Notes: a model not told the origin generated them from the sequence alone. A stretch of DNA of 47,715 nt from Chromera velia (GCA_018398765.1 JAHBMJ010000074.1:10001-57715), one strand, 5' to 3'; numbered from the stretch's first letter, positions 9,900 to 21,529 are shown. Numbers and translations are program-made.

Positions 9900-10784
9900 G
9901 CATGTGAGATCCCTCGACCCAAGTTGGTTTTAATAAATTGGCTTGATGGATGAATCAAGTGGGTGGCGCGAGAAGGGTCAGAGAGAAAGCTGAGCAGGAA
10001 GGGGAGGAGAAAGACGCGAAAAGTATGAAACGAGAAGTAAAGAAAGGCAAAAAGAAGAGGGGACAAATTGATTAGACAAATCAATATAAAGTTTCAATCA
10101 GAAAAGACACACAAAGGTGGACGATGGGAGAGACTACTTCAAAAGGTCTTCACGGAATTTTGGACTAAGAAAGGGTACGGGGGAGAAAAGAGTCAGTTGG
10201 TCATGAAGTAAGTTAAGCAAGTGCGACATGATCGAATTTTGTCTGTCTGTCTGTCCGTGCATGCATTTATGCATGCATCTTTGCACGTGAAGGGAGGAAG
10301 GCTTGATAGAATTAATGCCGTCAGTCGATCAACATGCAAGGAGGGAAGGAAGGAAGGAAGGAAGGAACGGGGAAGCGCCCGGCCGGCCCTTCCCTCGTAG
10401 GACTGCAGCTAGTCCGGGGAGGGAGACAATTAAGCAGAGAGACAAAAAGATGACAGGCAGGCACACAGATGCATGGGGAGAAGAAATTTAAGTTTTTTCA
10501 TCCAAAGAAAGTTTGAATTAAGTGCGGCATCATGCAGTCTCAAGGATAATTAAAGGATGGGGGGGGGAAGGGGTGGGGGCAAGAGAGACGAAAACAGATA
10601 GAGGGGAAAGAGAGAGGATAGAACATCTGAAAAATGTGAGGAATGAGAAATGCACTGGTAGAAACAGACAGGCAGAAAGACAGACCTCAGGTGCATCCAG
10701 ATTGACAAAACCAAGAATCAACGAAAAACAAAAAGAGACAGAGGGCTGCACGGGTGGAAGAGGAGGGAGAATGGGAGACACACA

Positions 10785-10836
<52 letters not shown>

Positions 10837-10900
10837 AAGAAAGCCATCCGTCATCTAAAAAAGTCCATGCCGATTCATGATTTGAATCCAATACATGGTT
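9900..10900. other. Purine-rich non-coding stretch
   Basis: GGAA, AGAGAC and a (CA)n-(GA)n tract (about 10780-10834). Open frames here are low-complexity (Arg/Glu/Gly) and lack a convincing exon structure, so I see no gene. Confidence 0.4.
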
Positions 10901-11439
10901 AGTCACTAATAATCACTCACTGTCACCCATTGTGGTCCTTCTTTCCTGTCGAAGAACGAACCTTTTTCTTTTGCCTTCGGACTGTATATGTTCAAGTTTT
11001 CTCAATGAAGGGAAAATACTTGGTCACTGTGTCATTCCAGATTCACCTCAGGCTCAGGCATGACTGTGTAACTTTAATGCGAAGTTTGTTAATACAATAT
11101 GTGAATCCAGTATTCAATCCACTCAAACTGCATATTTTTGGTAGTTGTTGAATGAAATTGCCTGTAAGCTAAAACGGTGAAAAAATGTTAAAAATATACT
11201 GTTTTGAAAAAGATAACTCCCCTTACTCCCCAAGACTGTAGCATACCGTAGTTCAAACTGCGTGGTACGTAAATTAATGATTTTTCCTAGGATTTTTCTT
11301 CTAGTTTGGCCTCCAGTCCCTGGATATAAATTCAATTAGATGAAAATCCTGTATCTTACTTGCAAAAAACAATATGTAATATGTATATTTAAATTTAATA
11401 GTTTAGATTCAAAACTTTCGAGCTAGCTTTAGAGAGTAG

Positions 11440-12375
11440 TAGAGAGTTAGATGGAGATAGACTCGGAGGTGGAATCTTAGCTTTAGAGCTAATGACCAGA
11501 TTTGATTTAATAGGATTTGATTTGATTTGATTTGATTTGAGCTTCAAGCTCAAATCTGACCAGATTTGAGGAAGATTTGAGGTTGAAGTCTAGAGGTCAC
11601 TCTCAACAGTACTGAAGACGACATAATAGTGATAACACAGTCGATACCACTAGCAAATTCTAGAAAGCCTTAGAGACAAGAAAACTACTAGAAACTAGAC
11701 TAAATTAAGACTCTCAAAATTATAATAAACTATTGTCAAAGCTAAGAGTTTACATAAGTTTTTATCTTAGCTAGTTTCTTAGAGTTATCCTAGAGAGTCA
11801 TCTTAATTTAAGACTAGAATTTTCTTGTTGTTATGCATGACCTGTAGGATTGTTTGACATCGTTGATCGGTTTGATAGGGGGGGGCCCAAGAAAGGCCCA
11901 AGGCAATTTAAGAAAAAAGCGTAAAAACTGCCACAGCACAACAAAAAACCACTTCAAACCCTCAATCAAAACTTGAATGTCTGAAAAATAGACTAGATAA
12001 CCTCTTTTTCACTGAACAGACCTTTGGAATTAAAAGCTTTTAGGCGTTCATATTCATGTAAAACCGATGAAAAAATCTTTTTATGATCATTTTTTTTTTT
12101 CCACACAAAAAAGTGTGAAGACTCATTTGAGAGACTGGATGACGGATTGACCTCAAAGATTTGAGATTAAAGGGTCAGATTTGAAGTAGATTTGATAGGA
12201 TTTGATAGACCCTATCATGGTAAAGTTTCTCAGGCCTAAGATTTAATTTGAGGTTAAGCTCTACTTTAAATCAAATCAAATCAAATCTGGTTACTATTTA
12301 GAGCTTAAAGCTATACCTTGGCTTATAGAGCTGGGAGGTAGAACCTCAGTTACTTTAGCTTAGGCAGATTCCCTC
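11440..12375. repeat. AT-rich foldback-like element with nested inverted repeats
   Basis: The left part (about 11470-11545: TTAGCTTTAGAGCTAATGAC then repeated GATTTGATTT) is the imperfect reverse complement of the right part (about 12265-12360: AAATCAAATC repeats, then AGAGCTTAAAGCTATACC). Inside, 11695-11715 (CTAGACTAAATTAAGACTCTC-like) pairs with 11793-11817. No ORF is present. It may be a non-autonomous foldback or MITE-like element. Ends and target duplication are not defined. Confidence 0.5.
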
Positions 12376-13446
12376 CCCCCGCCTGGTAGAGGTATAAGGA
12401 TGTATCTAAGGATCTAGCTAGGGATATATATATACAGCTAGATAGTAGAACCTAACTTACCTAAGTCAAGAAATTACCTAGAAAATCACTTCTTAAATAA
12501 CTTTTAAGTTCTATTTTGCTAGCTCTCACTGGCTTTTAAATATGGGTAGTGAAATGAAATAAAATGAGTTAGCTTAAAGCCGATGAGCCACCTCTTAGGC
12601 TCTGGCCAACCCGGCATGTCATGCAGAAATTTATTATGCAACCTACGTTCCATGGGGCATTTGAAAGCTTGCAAGACTAGGTGTGACTGAGTGTATCCAG
12701 CAAACTGGTACAGTTGTATTCTTACAACACACTTAGACTCTGTTCTGTGTCCGGGTTTCACCTTTCGCAGTGGTTGACAATGTGTGAGGAGACCCTTTTG
12801 AAGGGTCTAGCGTGAAGGTATCTGGAGACAGTGTGAGCAACACCTGTCTGCCGCTCCATCAACACCTTTATGACACCGAGTAGGCTTCCTGCTCTCTCCC
12901 TAGCCATGCTGGGCAACGTGTCTTCCTTGTTTCTTTACATTGCAGCCGGCTGCAGCCAACTTTGATGCTTCTGGGATTTGTTTGTGAGGCTGAAGAATGT
13001 GTTGCGTTCTTGTGGGACAATTTCTGCTGATGGAGAGCAAACAGCCCCCTGGTCTACCTAGAAGCTATCCCGACTGGGTCATTCGCTACAATCAAGGTCA
13101 GTGCAGTGATATACATCTATTGTGTTTGTTGGATGCAGGCTTCAAGCACTTCAGAGGAGCAAGACCCCTCCGGTGCCTGTAGGTATAGGTAAGTGGGAAG
13201 GATATATGTGGCTTTCGATATCAAACTTGCATGAAGTGTTCAGACATCCATCTAGTGCTTAAAAACACTTCTTGCCACCTTGGTGACTCGCTTACGTCGT
13301 GTCAGAGCTGTGCTCCTATGAGTTCGGGATGTGTCCAGAATGCAGCCCCCATGAATCTGGGACAGGAGAAATGATCATGGGGTCATCATAGGGGTCATGA
13401 TAGGGCATCTTACCCCCATGATTATCGTATGGACCGGGACCACATG
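12376..13446. other. Spacer without a supported gene
   Basis: Mixed composition. Short open frames exist on both strands (minus 12519-12761, plus 12997-13182), but neither shows splice structure or a recognisable protein. Confidence 0.35.

Positions 13447-13484
<38 letters not shown>
13447..13484. repeat. (AT)n microsatellite
   Basis: Uninterrupted AT dinucleotides over about 36 bases, upstream of the 3' end of the ankyrin gene. Confidence 0.9.
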
Positions 13485-13485
<1 letters not shown>

Positions 13486-13645
13486 CCAGGCCTATAGGTA
13501 TATATACAACCAGTTTTTGTCTAGTCTTATTCGTGTAACCTAGGTGTAACTATGTTTTTATGATGTCACTGCTATCTGATAATAATCACTGCCACTGCTG
13601 CTGCACAGGGGCTGTTCCAGCAAGAAAAATGTGGATTGGCGATAT

Positions 13646-15130
13646 CTATGGTCTCCGCGTCTCAGACGCCGTCTCTGCTATCGCACGTGCCATGCATCCC
13701 CCATTAGTCAAGCCCCCCGTATCTATGCCCCTCGAAACGAGGAACTGGATGATCCGCAGTTTCTTTTCCTCGATTTGGCCTTCTTTGTCATAAGTTTTAG
13801 TAATGAAATGCAGAACAGTCCATCCATGGTCATCTGTCGCGTACAGGTCTGCCCCGTTCTCAAGTAGAAGCTCAAAAACGTCTGCAGACCCGCTTAGAGC
13901 TGCTTGATAAAGGTTCGACCCACAGTGATGATTTGCTACTGTAACATTTATATTCGCCCCATGAGAAATGAGAAGCTCGGCCATGTCCCTGTGGTCGGTT
14001 GGGGCATTACCGTGCGGAACGACTGTGGTGAAGAGTGGCATCAACCCACTTTTGTTCGTTACGTCACAACTAGCACCGCGGTCAAGGAGCAGCTGTGCTG
14101 CATCTTTTTAACTTGTCATAGCAGCCACATGGAGGGCTGTGTCCCCCTCCTTATCTGCTGCATTGATGGCTGCACCGTTTTGCAGATATAGTTCGATCAG
14201 ATCCGTCAGGTTGTCTTCTGCAGCTAGCGAGGGGGGCTGCCGCCCGTCGCTGTTCTCTATATTCACGTCCGCCCCACCAGAGACGAGAAACTCTGCAATC
14301 TCAAATGTGATCCCTCCAATGTACAAGACGGAGTTACCGGCGGAATAATTCCTCATACCAACCCCTGCCCCTGCTTTTACTAAGATTTTCACTGCTTCAA
14401 AGCTGGTTGCTAGCACAGCCTTGATCAGCGCTGTTTGACTGTCCACCAACCTGTCTACATCCACCCCCACATGAAGGAAAAGGGCGAGGTCCTCCCTTTT
14501 TGCCCTCCTCTCCTCCCCCTCCTCCCAGTTCTCTGCTTCAAAAAACTCATCAAGCGTCTCGTGCAGCTGATCAGCCCCAACCGGCGCGAAGGACCGAATC
14601 ACATTCCCGATGTCACACACAAACAGCGGTGAGAGGTCCATGCAGCACCGGGCGTTCATGATCCTGTTCAGATGCACTTTGGCCCCCTTTCTCATCGTCT
14701 CCACTTGCTGCCTCAGCTCTGCAAGGGCAGCACTCTCCTGAGCGGGCACCATAGGAGGGCTGCCCGTAGCAGCTGCAGCCGCTGGTAGATGAGGTGGGAG
14801 GCGAGGCCCCGAATCCGAGTGAGAGGCAGACTCGTCTCCCTCACCGTTACTGACAAGAAGGACATTGTAGGTCCCCAAAATCCTCCCCATATGTCGGACC
14901 ATCCCGGTAATCTCCAACAGACTCAAGGCCACAGCCTCCAGCTCTTCCTGGACGGCAGTGAGAGATGCTGCATTTCTTATCAACATCTTGGCAAGAACAG
15001 AGCAGTGCAAAGAGAACGTGATAGGCTGACTCACTGAATTCACTGTTGAATCCCTAAACAACCACCTGAGCAGGTCGAAGTCTTGACAAGCATACAGGGT
15101 GGTAGCACTATAAGCACCGGACAGTTCACT
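13646..15130 (-). pseudogene. Ankyrin-repeat protein gene with an in-frame TAA
   Basis: One minus-strand frame stays open from 15130 to a TAG at 13646 apart from a single TAA at 14108-14110. The first ATG is at 14986 (MLIRNAASLTAVQEELEAVA); upstream residues in the same frame suggest an earlier start or exon. The N-terminal third is helical and coiled-coil-like, followed by a low-complexity Ala/Pro patch. The C-terminal half has ankyrin repeats, with motifs such as EIAEFLVSGGADVNIE, GDTALHVAAMTS, KDAAQLLLDRGAS, MAELLISHGANIN and VFELLLENGADL. Ankyrin repeats mediate protein-protein contacts. The TAA falls inside one repeat, between ALHVAAMTS and KDAAQLLLDRGA, exactly where one residue is expected, and the frame resumes perfectly. 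It is therefore a nonsense change, a sequencing error or a read-through site. No short intron removes it while keeping the frame. Confidence 0.75.
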
Positions 15131-15590
15131 TCATATACAAACAGCAGACATAGAGCAGCAGCTAATTTTGAAGGGCGTGCCCTTGCGAAGAACAGTGACA
15201 GTCAGATCAAAGGTGGAGACCGTGAACTCGGCGTGGAGCTAGAATGAATCAGATGCATCGTCATGCATGCACCGATGTATGCAGCTCACGCGAAGTCAGA
15301 AAATTCTCGTTTCCGCAATGCATTTATTAATAGACTCTGTGCATATCTCTGTCTCTAAGTTGCCCTCAGTGTGCCATCAGACTTTGCCCATTCTCAGTCT
15401 CTCGTCTATTCCTTCTGCCCTCGTGTCCGCGTGCCTTGCCTGTTCCCTCTCCCCCTGACAGTGTCCGTCTCTGATTTATTCTGCCCATTCTGCTGTCCGT
15501 CTCTAGTCCTGTTCTATCTCCCGTATGGGCCGCTTTCTTGACTGATTCTATCTCTTCCTGTCTGCTTGAAGCAACAGAAGGGGGGACTCC
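15131..15590. other. Region upstream of the ankyrin gene
   Basis: Pyrimidine-rich in part (TCTGTCTC, CTGCCC). It would hold the 5' region of the ankyrin gene if transcription starts here. No clear promoter element or gene. Confidence 0.3.
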
Positions 15591-15689
15591 TAGGGGGGGG
15601 CACTCTTGGGCTCATATAGGGTTACAAGTGCAAAAATAACATAAAAAATGAACTAAAAAACATTTGGACGAGCTTTTCACATAAACTGG

Positions 15690-16160
15690 AGGTCCGGCAT
15701 GTTGAGTTACTTCGAAATCAATCACTTTTACTGTATAGCTTATGTGGTTACATGAGGTTACACCTCTTATTATATATGTCCCCTTGCAAAGTTACAGGTT
15801 ATAAGGTTACAGGCGGTTTTCAGGTCCGTAACCGACCAAAAAGTCAACTTTCAAAAACTCTTCAAATCACTTCAAAAACACTTTAAAATGCATGTACATG
15901 AAGGTTACATCACTTTTGAAGAGGGTTATTTTAGGTTACAGGTTACAAGGTTACAAGGGGTTTGGTTACAAAGTGAAAGGGACACATCGTTTTTCGTCAG
16001 TTTCTCATGTAACTTCAATCAACAGAAGATGTTTTCAATATTTTTAGACGTAACCTGATGAGATTGATCAATTGGGACCACTTTTGAAATAAGGGTAACA
16101 TTACAGGGGGGTATACCCTTATGTATAAAGGGTGTTGAAACCTGTAACCCAATATAAGTG
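15690..16160. repeat. GTTAC/GTAAC-rich satellite-like tract
   Basis: GGTTACA recurs many times on the plus strand, for example near 15745-15765, 15790-15815 and 15930-15970. The reverse complement TGTAACC appears toward the right end (near 16050, 16095 and 16140). The tract is non-coding and sits between the ankyrin gene and a weak ORF. Confidence 0.6.
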
Positions 16161-16594
16161 CCAGACCCTGGGGGGACTCTTTGTATTTTCTCAACTGGAT
16201 ATGTAACAAAAAACAGCATTTCTACTCGACCTGCCTCCTAGGTTTGCCTGCCGCCTGCCCACCAGGGTATTCTTCCTTTAAGGATGTGCGTGGGCATGGA
16301 TCTGCCTGCCTTGTATATATGGTATCAGACGTATTTTTTTTTTTTTCAGGCCAGAAAGACGAACATGAATTTTAAAAATTGCGGTTGTATTTTTTATCCT
16401 TCTTGATCGCTCGTTACGTGGTTGGATGCAGGTTTAATGCTCCCTGTGTTCTATTGGGGACTGGATCACTGGTTTGGAGACACGACAAAACAAGCAAACT
16501 GGAGAATGGATGAGTAGACTGGGACTAAGTTTTAAATGACAATTCTGTTCCTGTTGTTCTTGTTTGGAGACCCGATAAACCAGGCCCAGCAGAC

Positions 16595-16873
16595 TTGCAA
16601 CCACTTTCTTCTAAGTATTTGGTGTGCCTGGCTAGGTGGGTGGGGGGAGAGGAAAAGAATATGGGGTCCCTCAGCATGGACTCCTTCTGCTGTCGTTGGG
16701 GGACACACAAGGCTATCAATCATGGCAACGTGGCGGTGATGGGCGTGCGTATTATGTTTGATGTGGGTATGAGCACACGTATGGGCGTTCACGTCTACTT
16801 CGATGATACCCAGATTCCTTCTTTCCTACGTCTTTACCCGGGTTATGAAGATTTTGGTCTTTTTGTGGTGTAA
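16595..16873 (+). CDS. Possible exon or small ORF, unknown function
   Basis: A plus-strand frame runs to a TAA at 16871 and ends with coding-like residues (GVHVYFDDTQIPSFLRLYPG, then YEDFGLFVV). A possible acceptor (CCCAGCAG) lies at about 16585. No family is recognised, and the first half is less convincing. It may be the last exon of a gene whose other exons I cannot place. Confidence 0.3.
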   Translation: MQPLSSKYLVCLARWVGGEEKNMGSLSMDSFCCRWGTHKAINHGNVAVMGVRIMFDVGMSTRMGVHVYFDDTQIPSFLRLYPGYEDFGLFVV

Positions 16874-17094
16874 TGTAGGGGCAAAAAAATGGCTTTTCTA
16901 TTATTTTTGACTCCGCTTTTTCTGATGATGCTCCTCTTTCTTTCCGTTACCTAATTTTTCTGCAGGTGTTGCGAAGAAAATACTCGCCATCCAGGTGGTA
17001 TACATACCTGTGATAACTGCCCTCTGCCTTCAAAATCTGGTCACTCCACTGTTGGAAGTTCTGGTGGGAATGGTAGGGAGACAGGGAGGGTGGG

Positions 17095-17325
17095 AGGCAG
17101 TCTCCTCAAGTCCTCTTTCTGTCTCTTCCTCTGTCTCTTCTCCTTGTTCATCGCTTTCGTCTTCTCTGACTTCCTCTGCCTCTTCTCCTCGTTTATCGAC
17201 TTCGTCTTCCCCAACTTCCTCTTCCTCCTTCTTCTCCTCCTCCTCCTCCTCCTCCTCCTCCTCTTCTTCCTCCTCCTCCTCCTCCCCCTCCTCCTCCTCC
17301 TCCTCACCCCTTTTATCATAAACAG
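17095..17325. repeat. (CTC)n trinucleotide tract with longer imperfect repeats
   Basis: A CTC/TCC run at about 17235-17306 follows imperfect repeats of a TCTTCTCC...TCGTCTTC unit. The plus strand reads as poly-Ser and the minus strand as Arg/Lys/Glu-rich. Either could be coding, but composition alone explains the open frames. Confidence 0.6.
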
Positions 17326-17799
17326 AGGGACAGACTGAGGCAACTTGAAGAGGCAGCTTGGAAACGGGATTAGAAAAAGGTCTCGCAGACCTGAGAGGCG
17401 GATTTTGGCATTGCTACCTGACAAGTTGGTGGTTTTGGCCGATCAGTGATGCCATCAATTTTCGGTCAGTCGGCCAGTCAGTCAGGTTTTTTGCAAGAAT
17501 TGTCTCACACTGGTTTGGGAACAAAGTGTTGAATAAAAGAATGTGGTGGGGCTGTTTTTTCAGCAAAAAGCTCTGTTTGTTCTCCCTTTTTTTATATTTT
17601 TTTCTTCTTCAACGCTCTCCCTTTTTTAGACTGCCGTCATTTTGTTTTTTGTTTTTATTAATTGTCCTGTTCCTCCCATTTTCAGTTGATTATCCATAAA
17701 TGAGAATTTTAGCTCTAAGGAGAGTTATGTTTTTGCACAGTCTCTTCAAGCACGCGCGCATCCCTGCATGAATAACTAGATGAATAAGAGAGAAAGAGT

Positions 17800-17834
17800 A
17801 TGTGAGTGAGTGAGTGAGTGAGTGAGTGAGTGTA

Positions 17835-17880
<46 letters not shown>

Positions 17881-17884
17881 TGTA

Positions 17885-17938
<54 letters not shown>

Positions 17939-17940
17939 CG
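17800..17940. repeat. (GTGA)n-(GT)n-(GA)n compound microsatellite
   Basis: The same order of blocks as at 239-476: GTGA units, then GT, then GA. Confidence 0.85.
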
Positions 17941-18007
17941 CAGATTAATTCCATTATCCTACCATCCTTTGTGGGACTCTGTCATTGACATCGTGTAGAC
18001 TTCCTTC

Positions 18008-18217
18008 ATGAGTGATGCTGCTCATCCTGCGTCTGCCTCCGATGAGCAGAAGAGGGGGCAGCAGAACGAACGCATCGCAGCAGAGGCAGTCAGGGGGGGG
18101 CTCCTAGACGACAGTCGCACCGCCACTGCACGTCCCAGTCAAAGCGAAGGGGACTCGGCGATTTCTTGGCCACTGTGGAAGTTTTGGCAAGATTCGAACG
18201 GGAGGCCGTCTTTTTAG
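18008..18217 (+). CDS. Small hypothetical protein (69 aa) or exon
   Basis: An ATG-to-TAG frame with balanced composition, MSDAAHPASASDEQKRGQQN at the start and WPLWKFWQDSNGRPSF at the end. It has no low-complexity bias, unlike nearby frames, but no neighbouring exon or domain supports it. The Ala/Gln/Glu-rich start and Trp-rich tail are the only visible features. Confidence 0.35.
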   Translation: MSDAAHPASASDEQKRGQQNERIAAEAVRGGLLDDSRTATARPSQSEGDSAISWPLWKFWQDSNGRPSF

Positions 18218-19080
18218 ATACGTTTGTTTCAGTACATGTAGAAAGTGCAGACCGATACTAAGTAAATTTGAATAAAAACAGCGTTTGAGTTGTTACTGCA
18301 ATTATTATGGATATATTCCAATGCAAGTATAATTTACGATAACATACCGTACATTGTGAAAGTGAAAGTTTGTTTTAATTTCAGTATTTCTATAATGACT
18401 TACAAAATATTTTCTGTTAATCGATCATTTGTAGAATTATTAAAGTCTGTTATATGTGTACACACATGTCTTGGGCCGTATCCGGCCGTATCTTCAAATT
18501 AAACAGAAATGTAGTACAAGAAGTATGTTAAGTATATTAAGTACATGCGAATGGCGACAGATAGACATAGTGGGAAGGCCCTAGGGCGGAACATATCAAT
18601 CAATCAATCAATCAAATCAATGAAGTTATTAAAATAAACTTGAAAAAAAAATATAGATGCTCATAGTATATACATAATACTGGCGTCACTGCATACGGAA
18701 TGGTTACGGATTCTGAAATTCAAAAAATGAAAAAGCTAAAAAAAATATTTAGTATGAAACCAATAAATGAATACATCAATCGACCAATCAATTATTCTAG
18801 CAATGAATCAATCTTATGCTACTAAACTTAAAGTGGTTGCTAAAATTAAATCTAGTTGTAGTAGCTAGTGTAGTAGCTGAATAGTTTTGGATCATATAGT
18901 TAAGAAACTATCACTAACTAGCTAGATTAAAAACAGACGGAAACATAAACAGAAACTTTTTAGGAAACTTTCAAATACGTAGTAAATAATAATCCAAATT
19001 AGAGTTTAAGTAACGGAATGGCGATGGCGATCACGCCTGATAATGCTGGTTAAAACCAGATGGTGATGATGATGTATATC
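18218..19080. other. AT-rich intergenic spacer
   Basis: AT-rich DNA with an (ATCA)n patch near 18596-18620 and TAGCTAG-type short words. No gene seen. Confidence 0.5.
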
Positions 19081-19118
19081 AGACTATGTATGTACATGTG
19101 TGTCTGTACGCGTATGTG

Positions 19119-19144
19119 TGTTGCGTGCGTGCGTGCGTGCGTGC

Positions 19145-19191
<47 letters not shown>

Positions 19192-19300
19192 GGTCGGTGT
19201 GTCTGTGTGTGTCTCTCTGTGTGTATGTACGTGCGTGCGTGCGTCTGTGTGTGTGCTGGTGCTGTGAGTGAGTGAGTGAAGGAGTGAGTGAGTGAGTGAG
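19119..19300. repeat. (GCGT)n-(GTCT)n-(GTGA)n microsatellite
   Basis: Tandem GCGT, then about twelve GTCT units, then GTGT and GTGA repeats, downstream of the kinase-like gene on the minus strand. Confidence 0.85.
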
Positions 19301-19532
19301 TGAAGGTCTTGCTGGGATTCGCTAGGTTTTATGTTTTGGGACTTACTGAGCTTACTGCAATTCAAAATTCGAATGAGTGCGAGTGCGCGGATGTCTTGTG
19401 GGCGGTCGCTGCCCCTGCTCACAGCAGCGGGTCCGAAAAACATTTTTCCGCATTTTTCCGTGTGAAATGTTTTGGTGCATACTCTTGTTCCTGTATTGAT
19501 ACAAGCAGAGCATCATTCACGTGGACATTTGA

Positions 19533-20345
19533 TCATTTTGCTCCTTCCTGTCCAGCCCCCATGTCTCTGTACCTGTTGTAATTGACCTGCGCGATCGCCT
19601 CCTTATCGACCTTCTCCCATGGAAGACCGGCAAGCGCGTTCAGCTGCTTGAATGGAGTGTCCGACTCCATGTCGTTGTTGTCGATCTCGAAACAATCCTT
19701 CTCGCCCGAAGGAATGTCAATCATCCTGGGGTGGTACACGGTCTTCTCCAAGAACTTGGTCATCTTCTCCTTGCTGAACTCTGGACCGTACTCTGCGCGA
19801 GCTTCGTCCATCTCGTGGTAGTCCCAGTACTGTTGGTCGGTGAAACCGGCTTCTTCCTTCATTTTTTCGTGCCGAATCCAGAATCTTCGCAGGAGTTCGT
19901 CACGCTCAACTTTGACGTTGATGAACTGCATGTTGGGGAAGTGCGACTTCAACAACTCTTTCTCCCCCCCGAAGATTCCGAGAACAAGGAAGGTAACAGC
20001 AACGTTCTTTTTCGCAGGTAGAGCACAAGCCCGTTTCGTGAACTCAATCAAGAGCTCGTAGTACGGTACCCATTCCTCCCTCTCTGCCGTGCCACCTTTG
20101 CACGCTTTCATTACAGCTGCCCAGAACACGACAAACTTCTCCTCCGCCCCCATAGCCTTGGCTTCGGGATTCGCGATCAAGTCACCATCGACATGTTCCC
20201 ATCCCCTGGTGGCTAGGTAATCACCCAGGAATGTCTTGCCGGCGCTTGGGTAACCAGCAATGAAGAACACTTTTTGGCCCTGCTGTACTTCCTTCGGAAC
20301 AACAGATGTTGCAACCTGGCTTCCAGAACAACAAGCGCCACCCAT
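19533..20345 (-). CDS. Intronless P-loop kinase-like protein with N-terminal acylation signal
   Basis: A complete 270-residue frame from ATG at 20345 to TGA at 19533. Residues 31-38 (GYPSAGKT) form a Walker A loop after a hydrophobic strand (KVFFIA). HVDGD at 51-55 and the RRFWIRHEKMKEE segment near 153-165 fit the substrate-binding and lid regions of small-molecule or nucleotide kinases. A second hydrophobic strand (VAVTFLVLGIF) lies at 115-125. The start MGGACC carries Gly2 for N-myristoylation and Cys5/Cys6 for palmitoylation, which implies membrane attachment (inference from the motif). The substrate is unknown; a shikimate, gluconate or adenylate kinase-like fold is only a broad placement. 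Unlike its neighbours it has no introns and uses GC-rich codons. Confidence 0.85.
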   Translation of the reverse strand: MGGACCSGSQVATSVVPKEVQQGQKVFFIAGYPSAGKTFLGDYLATRGWEHVDGDLIANPEAKAMGAEEKFVVFWAAVMKACKGGTAEREEWVPYYELLIEFTKRACALPAKKNVAVTFLVLGIFGGEKELLKSHFPNMQFINVKVERDELLRRFWIRHEKMKEEAGFTDQQYWDYHEMDEARAEYGPEFSKEKMTKFLEKTVYHPRMIDIPSGEKDCFEIDNNDMESDTPFKQLNALAGLPWEKVDKEAIAQVNYNRYRDMGAGQEGAK

Positions 20346-20533
20346 CTCGGCACAATTAACACAACAGAAAGCGTCTCTTCAGTGAAATTGAAGGCAGTTG
20401 AGCCACCTAACGTGTCATAGGGCTTCAGAAGCCCAGAGTAGAGTCAGTCGACGCTGAATGGGTTGACTGTATACGTGTAGAATCGACAGAAGAGATCGAA
20501 TTCATGCAAGCTACGTAGTACAGCTATTAAAGG

Positions 20534-20891
20534 TCATGCAGCTGTCCATGCATCTGTACGTCGGCGCGCACGATGCGCAGATTTACGCATATTGCGAGTG
20601 GCCCAGAAAAGCGAATTGAAGGTCACGGGACTTCTGAAAGTGCCATCTACACGTGCTTTCCGGGGCCAAAACAACGATAAACGCCTTGAAATGAAAGTCA
20701 CTCTCATGCAGAGCCTCGCTTCTGATTCCAACTGTCCAGGAGTTCCCAAGAATAAGAATGGTACCTCTTCATTCCGAATACTGCACCCTGCGTGCTCTAC
20801 TGTTTCTGTCTATGTGCCTCACCGTTTTCTCCACTCATATTCCGAGGAACAACGCGAAGGTCAGACAACACATGCATGCATTGAGATCTGA
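20534..20891 (+). CDS. Possible exon region, unknown
   Basis: A plus-strand frame open from about 20592 to 20891 includes MKVTLMQSLASDSNCPGVPK and a possible donor (GTACCT at 20760). The minus strand is open over part of it too. No family recognised. Confidence 0.2.
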
Positions 20892-21435
20892 AAACGGCAT
20901 TTCTTCTGTATCCTCTTTCCAGAAGATCCTTTCGGTTCATCTGTCCATTTGAGTGTGTCCCTTTGTGTTCGATTCTGTAGTCGATGTGTCGGTGTATCGG
21001 GTACAGATCGGTACCGTCGTAACTTGAAAGTCCGGCGTCCAGGTTTGTCTGAACGTCTATTCTTTTTGAGTATACATGCAGATTGACGACGCCACCGTCT
21101 GAAAACTCAGCCTTTCTTCTGTCCTGTGCTTTACGCCTGTTTCTTTTTCTTTCATTCTGACTGGCTCTGTTTCCATCCGACCCTCTCGATCAGGAAACTT
21201 TTGTCTGATGGCCAGAAAATGCGCGTGCCTGTTCGTATGTGTCAATTAATTCAATACTGCTGATATATGCGTACCATAAACAGTTGTGTAGCCATCTCTC
21301 TGGGAGTATGTGGGAAGTTTGGACAAAATACAAATGTGAGAACAGAGAGGAAGCTTGCGGGAAGTGTGGGCTGTGTCTGCTTTGGTTCCACTAGAGTCAC
21401 ACCGTTCACCATCGTTCTTCTGGACAACATTGTAG
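20892..21435. other. Spacer without a supported gene
   Basis: Mixed composition with no exon-like segment that I can defend. Confidence 0.35.
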
Positions 21436-21529
21436 GTTGAGCTGTAACAGCGATGCACCAAGTACATGTGTCTGCCTGCCTGTCCGTATATCAATGCATG
21501 CATGCAACAAGTATGTATGTATGTACGTC

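Noticed and set aside
11695..11817. Hairpin as a non-coding RNA gene
   Set aside because: The stem is part of a larger AT-rich inverted-repeat element, with no promoter or conserved RNA motif.
16995..17424. Poly-Ser (+) or Arg/Lys-rich (-) protein
   Set aside because: Driven by the CTC/TCC repeat; no exon borders or flanking coding sequence support either strand.
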